Below are positions 19,047-29,766 of a stretch of 64,000 nucleotides of DNA, piece after piece (the first letter of the stretch is position 1; each line of letters begins with the position of its first letter). The stretch is from G965233625 sp965233625 (GTDB taxonomy: Bacteria > Planctomycetota > Planctomycetia > Pirellulales > Pirellulaceae), in contig OZ247499.1 in NCBI GenBank assembly GCA_965233625.1, forward strand, positions 1,674,001-1,738,000, written 5' to 3'. The position numbers and the translations under genes were made by a program. The notes under the pieces are model-generated. The model searched no databases and was not told the origin of the DNA. It saw only the letters and a program-made list of their open reading frames with translations.

Positions 19047-20207
19047 CTACTCGACCCGTTCAAAGATGGTTGCGATGCCTTGCCCCACGCCGATACACAT
19101 CGTCGCCAGGCCGAACTGCACATTTTTCGCGCGCATCGCGTGCAGCAGCGTGGTGGTGATCCGCGCGCCGCTGGCGCCAAGCGGATGGCCGATGGCAATT
19201 GCGCCGCCACGCACGTTGACCTTCGCTTCATCGAGCTTGAGCATACGGATGCATGTCAGCGCCTGTGCGGCGAACGCTTCATTCAGCTCGATCAGGTCAA
19301 TGTCTTCAAGCTCCAGCCCGGCGCGCTTCAGCACTTTCTTCGTTGCGGGAACCGGCCCGGTGCCCATCACCGCCGGATCAACACCTGCCACGGCGGTGGC
19401 CCGGACTTTGGCGATTGGCTTAAGCAGCAGCCGCTGGGCGGACGCTTCGGACATCAACAGCACCGCGCTGGCGCCGTCGTTTAGTGGCGAACTGTTGCCT
19501 GCGGTTACGGTTCCACCCTTGGGCATGAAGGCAGGCGTTAGGGCAGCCAACGCCTCGGCGGTTGTATCCGGGCGGATGCACTGGTCGGTGGTGGCCAGAA
19601 ACCGGTCGCCATCTTCGTTGCGGGCGTAGACAGGGACAATCTCTCCTGAAAAGTCGCCCGCCTTGGTTGCCGCCGCGGCTTTCTGGTGGCTTGCCAGTGC
19701 GAACGCGTCCTGATCCTGGCGGGAGATGCCGCGTGTCTGCGCCAGAAACTCCGCCGTGACGCCCATGTGCAGGGCGCCTTTGCTGGTGCGTTTGAAGAGC
19801 TTCGGATTCAGGTCCAGGCCGTGATCCATCGGCAGGTGGTGCATGTGCTCGAAGCCGCCCGCCACCTGGACATCTTCGGCGCCGGCTAATATCGAGTGCG
19901 CCGCTTGATTGATGGCCTGCAAACTGCTGCCACACAGCCTGTTGATGGTTGCTCCACCAGCCGTGGTGGCAACGCCCGAAAGCAGACCAATCGTGCGACC
20001 GGCATTCAGGCCTTGTTCGCCGGTCTGCTGGGTGTTGCCCAACAGCACATCGTCGATTTCCTGCGGATCAACGCCAGTACGTTTGAGCAATTCCTGCACG
20101 CAAGCAGCGGCGAGATCGTCGCTGCGGACATCGCGGAAGTAACCACGCGTTTCATGGGCGCGGCCGATGGGAGTTCTTACACACTCGACTACTACCGCGC
20201 TGGTCAT
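19047..20207 (-). CDS. Acetyl-CoA C-acyltransferase (thiolase)
   Basis: A 386-residue thiolase II-type enzyme joining or cleaving acyl-CoA with acetyl-CoA. The nucleophile is C92 in NRLCGSSLQA. The His of GGAIAIGHPLGASGARI and the second Cys in MCIGVGQG complete the active site. The length is slightly below the usual ~390-400. It starts nine bases after the stop of the korB-CBS gene on the same strand, so it is almost certainly in the same operon and could feed acyl-CoA into or out of the 2-oxoacid oxidoreductase. Degradative versus biosynthetic role cannot be decided from sequence. Confidence 0.94.
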   Translation of the reverse strand: MTSAVVVECVRTPIGRAHETRGYFRDVRSDDLAAACVQELLKRTGVDPQEIDDVLLGNTQQTGEQGLNAGRTIGLLSGVATTAGGATINRLCGSSLQAINQAAHSILAGAEDVQVAGGFEHMHHLPMDHGLDLNPKLFKRTSKGALHMGVTAEFLAQTRGISRQDQDAFALASHQKAAAATKAGDFSGEIVPVYARNEDGDRFLATTDQCIRPDTTAEALAALTPAFMPKGGTVTAGNSSPLNDGASAVLLMSEASAQRLLLKPIAKVRATAVAGVDPAVMGTGPVPATKKVLKRAGLELEDIDLIELNEAFAAQALTCIRMLKLDEAKVNVRGGAIAIGHPLGASGARITTTLLHAMRAKNVQFGLATMCIGVGQGIATIFERVE

Positions 20208-20216
20208 GGCTCCGCC

Positions 20217-21773
20217 TTATTTGTCTGAACTGGTCATCCGGTCCGTCAGATACCGCAGGATGTCACGGACAGAAATAACGCCCGCCGACTTACCTTCGGT
20301 ATCCACTACGGGCACGTGACGGTAACCACCGAGATCCATCCGCTGCACAGCGAAGGCGACCTTGCTGGTGATCTCCAGCGTTTCCGGGTTTTGGGTCATG
20401 AATTCCGAAATCGGTTTGCTATGGTAGTCTTCGCTGGAATCGCTGCTCAGTTTCAGCAGCACGTCGCGTTCGCTGAAGATCCCGGTGTACTTGCCATCGT
20501 CAACCACCATTACGGCGCCGATGGACTTCTCAACCATCAGTTTTAGCACATCGCCAACCGTCGTGTCAGGCGAGCAGGTGACGGCAGTCTTTGGCGCCAG
20601 CGCGTCGAGGTGATCTTCCAGCAGGGCGCGTTCGACCGCTGTGGCAGGAACGGGCAGATCTTCGTTCTCATCATCATTAGAGCCATTGCTCGCGTGCGAT
20701 GCGGCGCCGTTGGTCTGCGAAACGCTGCTGGCGTCCGATGCGGGGCTGGTTTCATCTTCGTCGATGGTCCAGGTTTCACCCGAATCAAACAGGTCCTGAA
20801 GTTCGCCAACGCCCTTCAGATCAATCTCCGACTGCACCTGCTCGTTCAGTTGCTGATCGTACCGTGGTGCGTCAACGGCCCGCAGCACGCCAATTGGTTC
20901 GGGGAAGTGCGGATGATTCATCCGGCTCAACAGGTAAGCCAGGCTCGGCTCTGGCGCCTTCTCGTCGTGGAACAGCAGATCATCTTCTGTGATGCCTTTG
21001 CCCAGTTCTACAACTTCTGGCTCCAGGCCATTCAGGCGGATACCTTTGTCACGATCTTTGCCGAAGATCAGCGGCTTGCCGTGTTCCAGTTCGATGATGC
21101 TGTCTGCTTTGGTGTTGCGGTCGGTGGCGTACTTCCACGCGCCATCGTTAAACACGTTGCAGTTCTGATACACCTCAATGAACGAGGTGCCCTTGTGCTC
21201 CGCCGCACGCTGCAACGTGGCGCCGAGGTGCTTGGTGTTGGTGTCGATGCTGCGGGCGACAAACGTGGCTTCGCAACCGATGGCAATCGACAGCGGATGC
21301 AGCGGGTTATCCAATGAGCCGTACGGCGTGCTCTTGGTCTTCTTGCCAAGCGGCGATGTCGGCGAATACTGCCCCTTGGTCAGACCGTAAATGCGGTTGT
21401 TGAACAGCACGATGTTGACATCAACATTGCGGCGGATGCAGTGCATCAGGTGGTTGCCGCCGATGCTGAGACCATCGCCGTCACCCGTGATGACCCAGAC
21501 CATCAGTTCCGGGTTTACCGTTTTCACACCTGTTGCGAAAGCCGGCGCACGACCGTGGATGCTGTGCAATCCGTACGTGTTCATGTAGTACGGGAAGCGG
21601 CTTGAGCAGCCGATACCGGAGACAAAAACAATCTTCTCACGCGGCATGCCCAGCGCGGGCAGCATTTTCTTCATCTGCGCGAGGATGGAGTAATCGCCGC
21701 ATCCGGGGCACCAGCGAACGTCCTGGTCGCTTGCAAAGTCGCCTGGTTTCAGTACGGGCAAATCTACAGACAT
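20217..21773 (-). CDS. korB: 2-oxoacid:ferredoxin oxidoreductase beta subunit fused to CBS domain pair
   Basis: A 518-residue protein. The N-terminal ~330 residues are the thiamine-diphosphate-binding beta subunit of 2-oxoglutarate-type ferredoxin oxidoreductases: CPGCGDYSILAQMKK, the GDGDGLSIGGNHL TPP motif, and NNRIYGLTKGQYSPTS. An Asp/Ser-rich linker (about 335-385) leads to two CBS motifs (about 390-515; GAVMVVDDGKYTGIFSERD and GGYRHVPVVD). CBS pairs usually bind adenosine nucleotides, so activity may be tuned by energy charge. The usual beta subunit ends before the linker. It lies 72 bp after korA and 9 bp before thiolase. 2-oxoglutarate specificity is the best guess; other 2-oxoacids are possible. 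Confidence 0.92.
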   Translation of the reverse strand: MSVDLPVLKPGDFASDQDVRWCPGCGDYSILAQMKKMLPALGMPREKIVFVSGIGCSSRFPYYMNTYGLHSIHGRAPAFATGVKTVNPELMVWVITGDGDGLSIGGNHLMHCIRRNVDVNIVLFNNRIYGLTKGQYSPTSPLGKKTKSTPYGSLDNPLHPLSIAIGCEATFVARSIDTNTKHLGATLQRAAEHKGTSFIEVYQNCNVFNDGAWKYATDRNTKADSIIELEHGKPLIFGKDRDKGIRLNGLEPEVVELGKGITEDDLLFHDEKAPEPSLAYLLSRMNHPHFPEPIGVLRAVDAPRYDQQLNEQVQSEIDLKGVGELQDLFDSGETWTIDEDETSPASDASSVSQTNGAASHASNGSNDDENEDLPVPATAVERALLEDHLDALAPKTAVTCSPDTTVGDVLKLMVEKSIGAVMVVDDGKYTGIFSERDVLLKLSSDSSEDYHSKPISEFMTQNPETLEITSKVAFAVQRMDLGGYRHVPVVDTEGKSAGVISVRDILRYLTDRMTSSDK

Positions 21774-21845
21774 GATGAGTCTATCCAGTGATTAAAGCCA
21801 GCCATTGGGCTGCGTTGAGTAAACTGCCTGAGGGGTAGTTTGAAA

Positions 21846-23708
21846 TTACTTATTGAGGATCGAGCGGATCTTACCAACCAGTTCCGCCACGTAGAAAGGC
21901 TTGCCTTCTACTTTATTCATACCAATCGCATCGACAAGGAACTTCGAGCGGATCAGCACGCTGAGCTGTCCCATGTTGAGTTCGGGGATCAGCACCTGCT
22001 TGTAATTGCCAAGTACTTCGCCCAGATTTGGCGAGAAGGGGTACAACCAGCGGAGGTGTGCGTGCGCGACGGACATGCCCGAAGCACGGCAGGTGTCGAC
22101 CGCCGTTTTACACGAACCGTAAGTACCGCCCCAGCTAAGGACCAGCAGATCGCCCGTTTCCGGCCCATCCACTTCAACCGGGGGCAGTTCTTTGGCGATG
22201 TTGGCGATTTTGTTCGCCCGCACATCGGTCATGTGCTGATGGTTGGCCGGATCGTAGCTGACGTTGCCAGTGATGTCCTGCTTCTCCAGACCGCCAAGCC
22301 GGTGCGTCAGGCCGGGAGTGCCAGGGATGGCCCAGGGCCGCGCCAGACGTTCGTCGCGTTCGTAGGGCAGGAATTGCTCTTCGCCATCGGTGGCTTCTGG
22401 ATGCTTGATCTCGATCGGCTCTAGGTCAGCCACATTCGGGATTTCCCAAGGCTCGGCGCCGTTGGCGATGTAACCATCGCTGATCAGCATCACAGGCGTC
22501 ATAAACCGCGACGCGATACGCCAAGCTTCCAGAGACACGTCGAAGCAGTCGCCCGGGCTACGGCAGGCAATCATCGGAATCGGCGATTCGCCGTTGCGGC
22601 CGTACATGCACTGCAGCAGATCGCTCTGTTCAGTCTTAGTAGGCAGCCCGGTGCTGGGGCCGCCGCGTTGAATATTGATAATAATCATCGGCAGCTCGAG
22701 GATCATGCCCAGGCCCATTGCTTCGCCCTTGAGCGCGATGCCAGGACCGCTGGACGAGGTAATCGCCATGGCGCCCGCGAATGCCGCCCCGATGGTCGAA
22801 CAGACGGCGGCGATTTCGTCTTCCGCCTGGAAGGTCTTCACGCCGTAGTTCTTGTACTTACTGAGTTCTTCAAGGATCGAACTGGCGGGCGTGATCGGAT
22901 AGCTACCCAGAAACAGCTCTTTCTTGCTGAGCTTGGCCGCGGTGATCATACCCCAGGCGATTGCCAGGTTACCCGTCACGTTCTTATAACGTCCGGGCTT
23001 CAGCTTGGCTTTCGGCACTTCATACGTGCTAACGAAAGCTTCGGTGGTTTCGCCAAAGTAGTAGCCAGTGCGGAGCGCTTTTTCGTTTGCATCTGCGATC
23101 TGCGGCTTCTTGGCGAACTTCTGATGAATGAACCGCAGGGTTGGTTCCATGTCGCGGTTGTACAGCCAGTACAACAGGCCCAGCGCGAAGAAGTTCTTAC
23201 AGCGGTCGGCATCCCGCGCCGTGACTCCCAGCGGCTTGACCGCTTCGACCGTCATCGTGGACATGGCAACTTTGATAACGCGGTAGTCGTCAATCGTGCC
23301 ATCTTCCAGAGGGTTCGTCTCCAGGTTGGCTAGTTTCAGGTCTCGCTTCCCGAAATTGTCTGTATTGACGATCAGCAAGCCCTGGCTCTTCAGGTCGCCG
23401 ATATTCGTTACGAGAGCCGCCGGGTTCATCACCACCAGGGCGTCTACCTGATCGCCGGGCGTGAAGATGTCGGTAGACGCGAAGTGCACCTGAAAACCGC
23501 TGACGCCCGCGCGGGTGCCCTTCGGGGCGCGGATTTCGGCCGGGTAATCGGGGAACGTGGCAACATCGTTACCTGCCAGCGCGGAAGTGCCGGTGAACTG
23601 GCCGCCGGTAACCTGCATACCGTCGCCAGAGTCGCCTGCCAGTCGCACGGTCGCGCCGGAGAGCACAATGTGTTCGTGTTCGCTATTGGGGGCGTCAGTC
23701 GTAGACAT
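21846..23708 (-). CDS. korA: 2-oxoacid:ferredoxin oxidoreductase alpha subunit (gamma-alpha fusion)
   Basis: A 620-residue subunit in which the gamma domain (about 15-200; VRLAGDSGDGMQVTGGQFTG, PDYPAEIRAPKGT) is fused to the alpha pyrimidine-binding domain (about 245-620; GSYPITPASSILEELSKY, AITSSSGPGIALKGEAMGLG). This matches 2-oxoglutarate:ferredoxin oxidoreductases such as KorA. With the downstream KorB it decarboxylates a 2-oxoacid to acyl-CoA and reduces ferredoxin. No ferredoxin gene is adjacent; the nearest iron-sulfur carrier is the AOR-linked one about 10 kb away. It is probably transcribed with the CBS gene upstream and korB downstream. Confidence 0.94.
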   Translation of the reverse strand: MSTTDAPNSEHEHIVLSGATVRLAGDSGDGMQVTGGQFTGTSALAGNDVATFPDYPAEIRAPKGTRAGVSGFQVHFASTDIFTPGDQVDALVVMNPAALVTNIGDLKSQGLLIVNTDNFGKRDLKLANLETNPLEDGTIDDYRVIKVAMSTMTVEAVKPLGVTARDADRCKNFFALGLLYWLYNRDMEPTLRFIHQKFAKKPQIADANEKALRTGYYFGETTEAFVSTYEVPKAKLKPGRYKNVTGNLAIAWGMITAAKLSKKELFLGSYPITPASSILEELSKYKNYGVKTFQAEDEIAAVCSTIGAAFAGAMAITSSSGPGIALKGEAMGLGMILELPMIIINIQRGGPSTGLPTKTEQSDLLQCMYGRNGESPIPMIACRSPGDCFDVSLEAWRIASRFMTPVMLISDGYIANGAEPWEIPNVADLEPIEIKHPEATDGEEQFLPYERDERLARPWAIPGTPGLTHRLGGLEKQDITGNVSYDPANHQHMTDVRANKIANIAKELPPVEVDGPETGDLLVLSWGGTYGSCKTAVDTCRASGMSVAHAHLRWLYPFSPNLGEVLGNYKQVLIPELNMGQLSVLIRSKFLVDAIGMNKVEGKPFYVAELVGKIRSILNK

Positions 23709-23910
23709 TCTTAACTCGCAAATGCATTGGCTAATGTGGCGAACATCTCGTCGCCGCCGTCATGCAATTTTATTCGGGTGATAGTTTGCGGAAAGTAACA
23801 TTATCTGCCTGCTGAGCGTTTTATTGATTCGTACAGCGGGCGGGCGGGAAGAATTAAACGGACTGTACAGCACGCTAAAGCCGCCAGACCAGCTAATCTC
23901 GTGTATTGTG

Positions 23911-24375
23911 TTACGCCCCTTCGCGCTGCTGGGGCGAATGGTGGGGGTTAGGCGGTAGGTTGTAAATCGTGCCCGGAAAATGCTCGACCAGGTAGTGGAG
24001 AATACCCGACACCTGGAGCATGCCGACGGGCTTGTCATTCTCATCTACGATAGGCAGATGACGGTATCCGCCAAACGACATTTTTGAAACGGCTTGTCCC
24101 ACCGTTGCCTTCTCCTGCAACGAGACGGGTGATGAAATCATCACGGCCGAAATGGGCTGCGAGGCATCCGCGCCGCCGGCGGTCAGCTTCAACGCGTCGC
24201 GCTCGGTGAAGATACCCGTCAGCTTGCCGTCTTCGCAGATCAACACGGCGCCGCGTCGCGCATCGCGCATTTTGTCGAGCACCTGGCTCACGGGGGTCTG
24301 CGGCTCGACGCAGAGCGGCTCCACAGGGTGGGCGTGCTTAACGAGTTCGGAATTCAGATCAAGCTGGAAATCCAC
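23911..24375 (-). CDS. Stand-alone CBS-domain protein, partner of KorAB
   Basis: A 154-residue cytoplasmic protein consisting of one CBS pair (GAVLICEDGKLTGIFTERDA; GGYRHLPIVDENDKPVGML). It closely resembles the CBS tail of the KorB fusion encoded downstream, with shared TGIFtERD and GGYRHxPxVD blocks, so the two probably arose by duplication. It starts with GTG (VDFQLD), supported by AAGG eight bases upstream. About 200 bp separate it from korA on the same strand. It may bind adenosine nucleotides and form heteromers with the KorB CBS domains; that is inference. Confidence 0.86.
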   Translation of the reverse strand: MDFQLDLNSELVKHAHPVEPLCVEPQTPVSQVLDKMRDARRGAVLICEDGKLTGIFTERDALKLTAGGADASQPISAVMISSPVSLQEKATVGQAVSKMSFGGYRHLPIVDENDKPVGMLQVSGILHYLVEHFPGTIYNLPPNPHHSPQQREGA

Positions 24376-24730
24376 GGGCGTTACCTTGGATTAACGTGAG
24401 TTACAACAATGGAATTGAGACGGGAATGAATCGTCCAGCCCGCCATGCCGGCAGTTTTTTTCTGCCGTGGGGTGGAAGAAAAATCCGGAGGCGGGGAGAT
24501 ATTTGAAGACGGAAGCCATTAACCCGCTGTCTAGCCCAACCCGGCTTGGGGGGAGACCAGTTTCTATCGGTTCACCGCTTTTAGCGGCACATCGTGTTAT
24601 TTTGGGAGAATGTAACACGCAGGCGAGCCCGGTAAAACCTCACAACGTCAGAAATTTGCACGATTCCGTCCCGACAAGGTGCGAATCTGTTTCACTAACG
24701 GATCGCCCGGCGGTTCACCTTCCTGCTGTG
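24376..24730. other. 355-bp non-coding region upstream of the CBS-kor cluster
   Basis: No credible gene was found between the start of the CBS gene and the end of the endonuclease IV gene. It should contain the promoter of the CBS-korA-korB-thiolase cluster on the minus strand, but no clear -35/-10 pair was identified. The most obvious structure is a CGGCAG/CTGCCG stem closed by a T7 loop at 24449-24467. The T-run is in the loop, so this is not a standard terminator. Confidence 0.5.
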
Positions 24731-25585
24731 TTACTCGATCAGGCTCCGCAGCGTCCGCAAGTTCACAACATCGCCATCTTCACCGTCAATCTTTTTCTTT
24801 GGCGTCTCAAGAATCATTGGCACACGGGCGAACCGCACGTCGTTTACCACATGCCGGAACGGATCGAGTCCCATATGTCCCTGACCGATATTGGCGTGAC
24901 GGTCGCGACGGCTGCCCGCTTCCTTCTGACTATCATTGAGATGGAAGACCTTTATGGCGCCAAGCCCCACCGTCTGTTCAATGATACCGATCGTCTCTTC
25001 ATACTCGTCCGCCGATTGCAGCACGTAACCCGCGGCGAAGGCATGACAGGTATCGAAGCAGACGCCGATCCGCTCCGTGTCGCGCACCGTTGTTTGAATC
25101 CTGGCCAGATGCTCTAGCTTCCAGCCCAGATTCGTGCCTTGCCCGGCAGTGTTTTCCAGTAGAGTCAGTACGCTCTCGTCCTGGGTGGCGGCGTGCACCT
25201 GATCCAGGGCTTCCGCCACGCGGGCAAGACCTGTCGCTTCGCTGCTGGTGGTGTAAGAACCGGGATGCAGTACAACGCCCATCAGGCCCAACGCACCGGC
25301 ACGCTGCAATTCAATCACAAACGCGTCGATGGATTTCCGCCACAGCGTATCATCAGGCGAAGCCAGATTGATCAGGTACGAAGCATGCGCCACCGGCTGA
25401 TGCAGCTGGTGCGTGTCGACGGCCGCGTGAAATTTCGCCGCATCGTCTGCCGTTAGCTCTTTGGCCCGCCACTGCGAATTGCTTTTGGTGAAAATCTGGC
25501 ACGTATCCATGCCCAGTTCCGCAGCAGCGTTGACGGCCTTGAAATAGCCGCCTGCGATGGACATGTGTGCTCCCAGCAGCGGCAT
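24731..25585 (-). CDS. nfo: Endonuclease IV (apurinic/apyrimidinic endonuclease)
   Basis: A 284-residue TIM-barrel nuclease that cleaves 5' of abasic sites in base-excision repair, using three zinc ions. Zinc-site segments are all present: GAHMSIAGGY, VVLHPGSYT, LLENTAGQGTNLG, GVCFDTCHAFAAGY, FHLNDSQKEAGSRRDRH, and GLDPFRHVVND. The length is typical. The start was set at the ATG giving MPLLGAHMSI because the family N-terminus begins there; ten upstream codons are in frame but not conserved. A second base-excision gene (Fpg/Nei) lies about 3 kb upstream on the same strand. Confidence 0.96.
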   Translation of the reverse strand: MPLLGAHMSIAGGYFKAVNAAAELGMDTCQIFTKSNSQWRAKELTADDAAKFHAAVDTHQLHQPVAHASYLINLASPDDTLWRKSIDAFVIELQRAGALGLMGVVLHPGSYTTSSEATGLARVAEALDQVHAATQDESVLTLLENTAGQGTNLGWKLEHLARIQTTVRDTERIGVCFDTCHAFAAGYVLQSADEYEETIGIIEQTVGLGAIKVFHLNDSQKEAGSRRDRHANIGQGHMGLDPFRHVVNDVRFARVPMILETPKKKIDGEDGDVVNLRTLRSLIE

Positions 25586-25650
25586 TGCCGGCCCCCTTCT
25601 GCTGAAAAGCACCATCGTACCTTCCAGTCGCGGGGCGTGAAGTGGACGAC

Positions 25651-27902
25651 CTACTTCATCGCCACTGCGTTGTTGTTGGGATGATCCAGCGCGTGGCGCA
25701 GTTCTTCTTCCGCTGTCCGTTCAAATGGCAGTTTGCGGAACCAGAGCAGAATGCCCACCGCGGCGAACGCTCCGAGCACAATCACATACCACTGATACAT
25801 GCAGCCGGCGCCTTCCTGCCGGAGCACCCACTGCAACACGGGATACTGTTCGAGCAGTTCCGGGCCTTTCAGGCTGAGCACCAGGCTCATGGAGTTATAG
25901 ATCAGATGAAACAGCATGCCCGTGAACAGGCTGCCGCTGTGAATTGCCAGAAACGCGATCACAACGCCGACCAGGCAGGCGGTGATGGACTGTTGCAGCA
26001 CCCCGTGGGCGGCGCCGAAGAAGATGCTGCTGATAATAATGGCGGCCCATTTATGCCCCATGTGCCTGAGGCCCGAAAGGATGAACCCGCGGAAGGCGAT
26101 CTCTTCGCAGATGGCCGGCGTCACCGCCAGCACGAGCAGAACCATCCAGATACTTGGCGCCTCTTCAAAGATGCCCTGTATCTGGCCAAGTTGCGCCGCG
26201 ACATCGTTACTAAGCGGGTACAAACGGTGCACAAGCGTTGTCAGTAGCATCGCTGCCGGGTGAATGCAAACGGCCAGAACAGCCACCGCCGGTAGAACCA
26301 GCGGCCGCGGCGCATTCAGCATCAGCGTTTTGCGTGGTTTGCGTGTCAGCATAATGGCCATCAGCAGCGCAGGGGTAGCCAGTAACGCCACCAGCGTAAT
26401 AACGGTGGATATCGCGAAGCCGTTCCAGGAGTCCGGCATTGGCGTGACAAGGCTGCCGAAGAAACGGATCATCAATAGCAGCACGCCGCACATGATTGCT
26501 TCGCCAAACGTGGGCGTATCGCCCCGGTCGCGCACTAGATGGCGGAGCCAAAGCCCCAGGCCCCAGCGTTCACTGGCGCTGAAGATGACGGATTCGTTCT
26601 GGAACTGTGCAATCGCCCACCGCACAGCCAGCAGGCTGCACACAATCGTGACGCCAAACACCGTCGGCACGAAGGGCAACGCCTCGCTGAACTGGCCTTC
26701 CATCAGCAGCCGCAGCAACAGCATCATGCCGGTCACGGGAATCAGGCTTGTGCCCAGGTCTAAACTTGCGGCGGGCAGCATAGGCAGCAGCATCAACGGC
26801 ATCGTGATGAGCAGCAAGGGCATCAGATAGTATTGCCCTTCTTTGGAACTGCGGGCGAACGCGGCAATCGCCAGGCTCAGCGCGCTGAATAGCGCCGAGA
26901 CAGGTGGGAGGCAGACCAGCAGCCAACCCATCGCCGCCACCGGCGGCGGCCCGATCTGAAAGGCGCCGGCCGCATCGAACTGCTGCATCTGATTCATAAA
27001 GAACAGCCCCGTGAAGCCCATGCTGATCATATTCAGAACCGATGTCGCCACGCTGAACGCCATCACCGTCATCAGCTTGCCGATCACAATTTCGTTCCGC
27101 CCGGCGGGGCTGCTTAGCAGTGTTTCTAAGGTGCCGCGTTCTTTCTCACCGGCGCAAAGATCGATCGCCGGATAGAAGGCGCCCGTCAATGCCCACACAA
27201 GCACGACGAAGGGTAGGATTTTTGACCAGAATGCGGCCCGCCGGCTGACCTCGTGGGCGACGTCGTTGTTTTTGAAAACAAAGGGCTTGGTGACCGCCAC
27301 GGGTATGCGGTTGCGGACCAGGCTTTGCTTCACGATGGATTCGCGCCAGCGGGATAACACGGCTTCGATCCGCGCCTGGGCGATGCGAGATTTGTCGCTG
27401 GCGGTATTAACATAAAGTAAAGGCGCCGGCAGCTTGTCCACGTCGGCGGCTTCCGTAGCGTCATCGCCGGTTTCGCTGCCCGTTCTACTTTTTAACTCTG
27501 TCTGAAACCGCGATAACTCCGCGGCGAAATCAGGCGGGAAGTACAGCACTGCGTCATAGTTGCCATCGTGGATTTCTTTCTCCGCCTTTGCGGCCAGCTT
27601 TTTCAGCGGCACGGTGGGCTTCGCGTCGATCCGCATCTTGATGCTGTCGGCCGCGCCTTCGTCCATCAGTTCCGGGGCGAAGTTGTTTTCATGGATCAGC
27701 ACGGGGTCTTCGGGCAAACCTGCGGAGCCAATGACCCAGATCTTCGCGGGGTGTTCACGGCGGAACTGCGCGATCTGCAGCATGGCCATCCCCATCAGTG
27801 GGTACAGCACAAGAGGCAGCACAGCGATGGTGAACAGCGTCCGCCGGTCGCGTAGCTGGTCGCGCAGTTCGCGCAGGAAGATTAGTCGTACGTTGGTCCA
27901 GC

Positions 27903-27906
<4 letters not shown>
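25651..27906 (-). CDS. ABC-2/Nat-type permease fused to a CPBP intramembrane protease domain
   Basis: A 751-residue membrane protein. The N-terminal ~420 residues are a NatB-like ABC-2 permease: first helix LRDRRTLFTIAVLPLVLYPL, a large extracytoplasmic loop (about 45-225), then membrane helices with the AGEKERGTLETLLSSP motif. The C-terminal ~200 residues carry the CPBP/Abi protease signatures: EExxxR in ICEEIAFRGF, FxxxH in FFGAAHG and HxxxN in FHLIYNS. Its ATG overlaps the stop of the ATPase gene by four bases (ATGA), giving tight coupling. The fusion is a recurrent planctomycete architecture. Its substrate (sodium, peptide or drug) is not evident. Confidence 0.9.
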
Positions 27907-28670
<764 letters not shown>

Positions 28671-28848
28671 AGCGTCGCCGTTTCTGAATGCAGTTACCAC
28701 AGCATAGCTTACAAACTATTGCGCACTTTCACCGCTGCAGTAGCGGCCGGCGTCGGGTGCAGTGGATAACGCTGCAGCCGTTGCAACCGGCACGACCGCA
28801 GGAAAATGCAGAACCGCGATTTTCTGAATGGAAGTGGTGCGTAGCCCG

Positions 28849-29739
28849 CTACATTTCTTCCAGTTCTTCAACCGTCCTGGGCCAGTCATCTTTTAGCAAC
28901 CGCGAGAGGGAGCGGTCCGCCAGCACTTTGCCGCCCGTCTGGCAGCGCGGGCAGTAGTTCATTTCGTTTTCTGCATACACCACGCGTTGAATGGCGGTCT
29001 GACAGACGGGGCATGGCTGCTTGAATTTGCCATGCACCGCCATCTCCGGGCGGAAGGCGGTTACCTTCTCTGGGAAGGCCGCGTCCGCTTCTTCTCCCAG
29101 ACGCGCGACCCAACCGCCCAGCGTCTGTTGAACCGCATCATATAAACGCTGCAGTTCCTCGTCGCTGAGTTTGCGGGCGTACTTAAAGGGAGACAACCGC
29201 GCGGCGTGAAGGATCTCGTCAGAGTACGCGTTGCCGATACCGCTGAAGATGCGCGGGCTGGTCAAGGCACGTTTCAACGTGTGCTTGCATCCTGTAAGCA
29301 CGGCAGCGAATTGCTGCGGGGAGCATCCAAGCACTTCTAAGCCAGCAGGGTTGTGCTGCTGCAGCGCGGCGACGCCTTGCACCACATGAAGCGACGCGCG
29401 ACGCTTCGTACTTGCCTCTGTCAGCATCAGGCAGCCCTGATCGAACTGAAACGCTGCCAGATCGTTCTTCCCGCGCGGCTTGGCGCCGGCTTTACGCCAA
29501 TGGAACCGCCCGGCGATCATCAGGTGAAAGACAAGACAAAGCTCGTCATCCAGCTCCCAGACAATCCGTTTCCCCAGCCGGTGCAACGCACAGACCTTAC
29601 GGTCAACGGCTGCGTAAACGTCGGGTTCAAAGGTTCTTACCAGAAACGCACTGCGGATCTGCAACCCTTGGACCTGCTTGCCCACGATCATCCGCTGTAG
29701 TGCGGAAATGTAAGCCAGAACATCGGGCAGTTCAGGCAT
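28849..29739 (-). CDS. Formamidopyrimidine-DNA glycosylase family protein (Fpg/Nei)
   Basis: A 296-residue base-excision repair glycosylase/AP lyase. It begins MPELPDV, so processing leaves the catalytic Pro and Glu at the N-terminus. The FHLMIAGRF segment carries the family strand, the helix-two-turn-helix reads GIGNAYSDEILHAARLSP, and a C-terminal zinc finger has CPVC and CPRC pairs about 20 residues apart. Substrate preference (oxidised purine versus pyrimidine, Fpg versus Nei) cannot be assigned confidently, so no symbol is given. It stands alone, about 110 bp from the next gene. Confidence 0.93.
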   Translation of the reverse strand: MPELPDVLAYISALQRMIVGKQVQGLQIRSAFLVRTFEPDVYAAVDRKVCALHRLGKRIVWELDDELCLVFHLMIAGRFHWRKAGAKPRGKNDLAAFQFDQGCLMLTEASTKRRASLHVVQGVAALQQHNPAGLEVLGCSPQQFAAVLTGCKHTLKRALTSPRIFSGIGNAYSDEILHAARLSPFKYARKLSDEELQRLYDAVQQTLGGWVARLGEEADAAFPEKVTAFRPEMAVHGKFKQPCPVCQTAIQRVVYAENEMNYCPRCQTGGKVLADRSLSRLLKDDWPRTVEELEEM

Positions 29740-29766
29740 ACGGACCGGCAGGTAGCATGTTCAGTC

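Noticed and set aside
24441..24470. Intrinsic terminator
   Set aside because: The T-run is the loop of the stem, not its 3' tail, and the place is upstream of a gene cluster on the minus strand.
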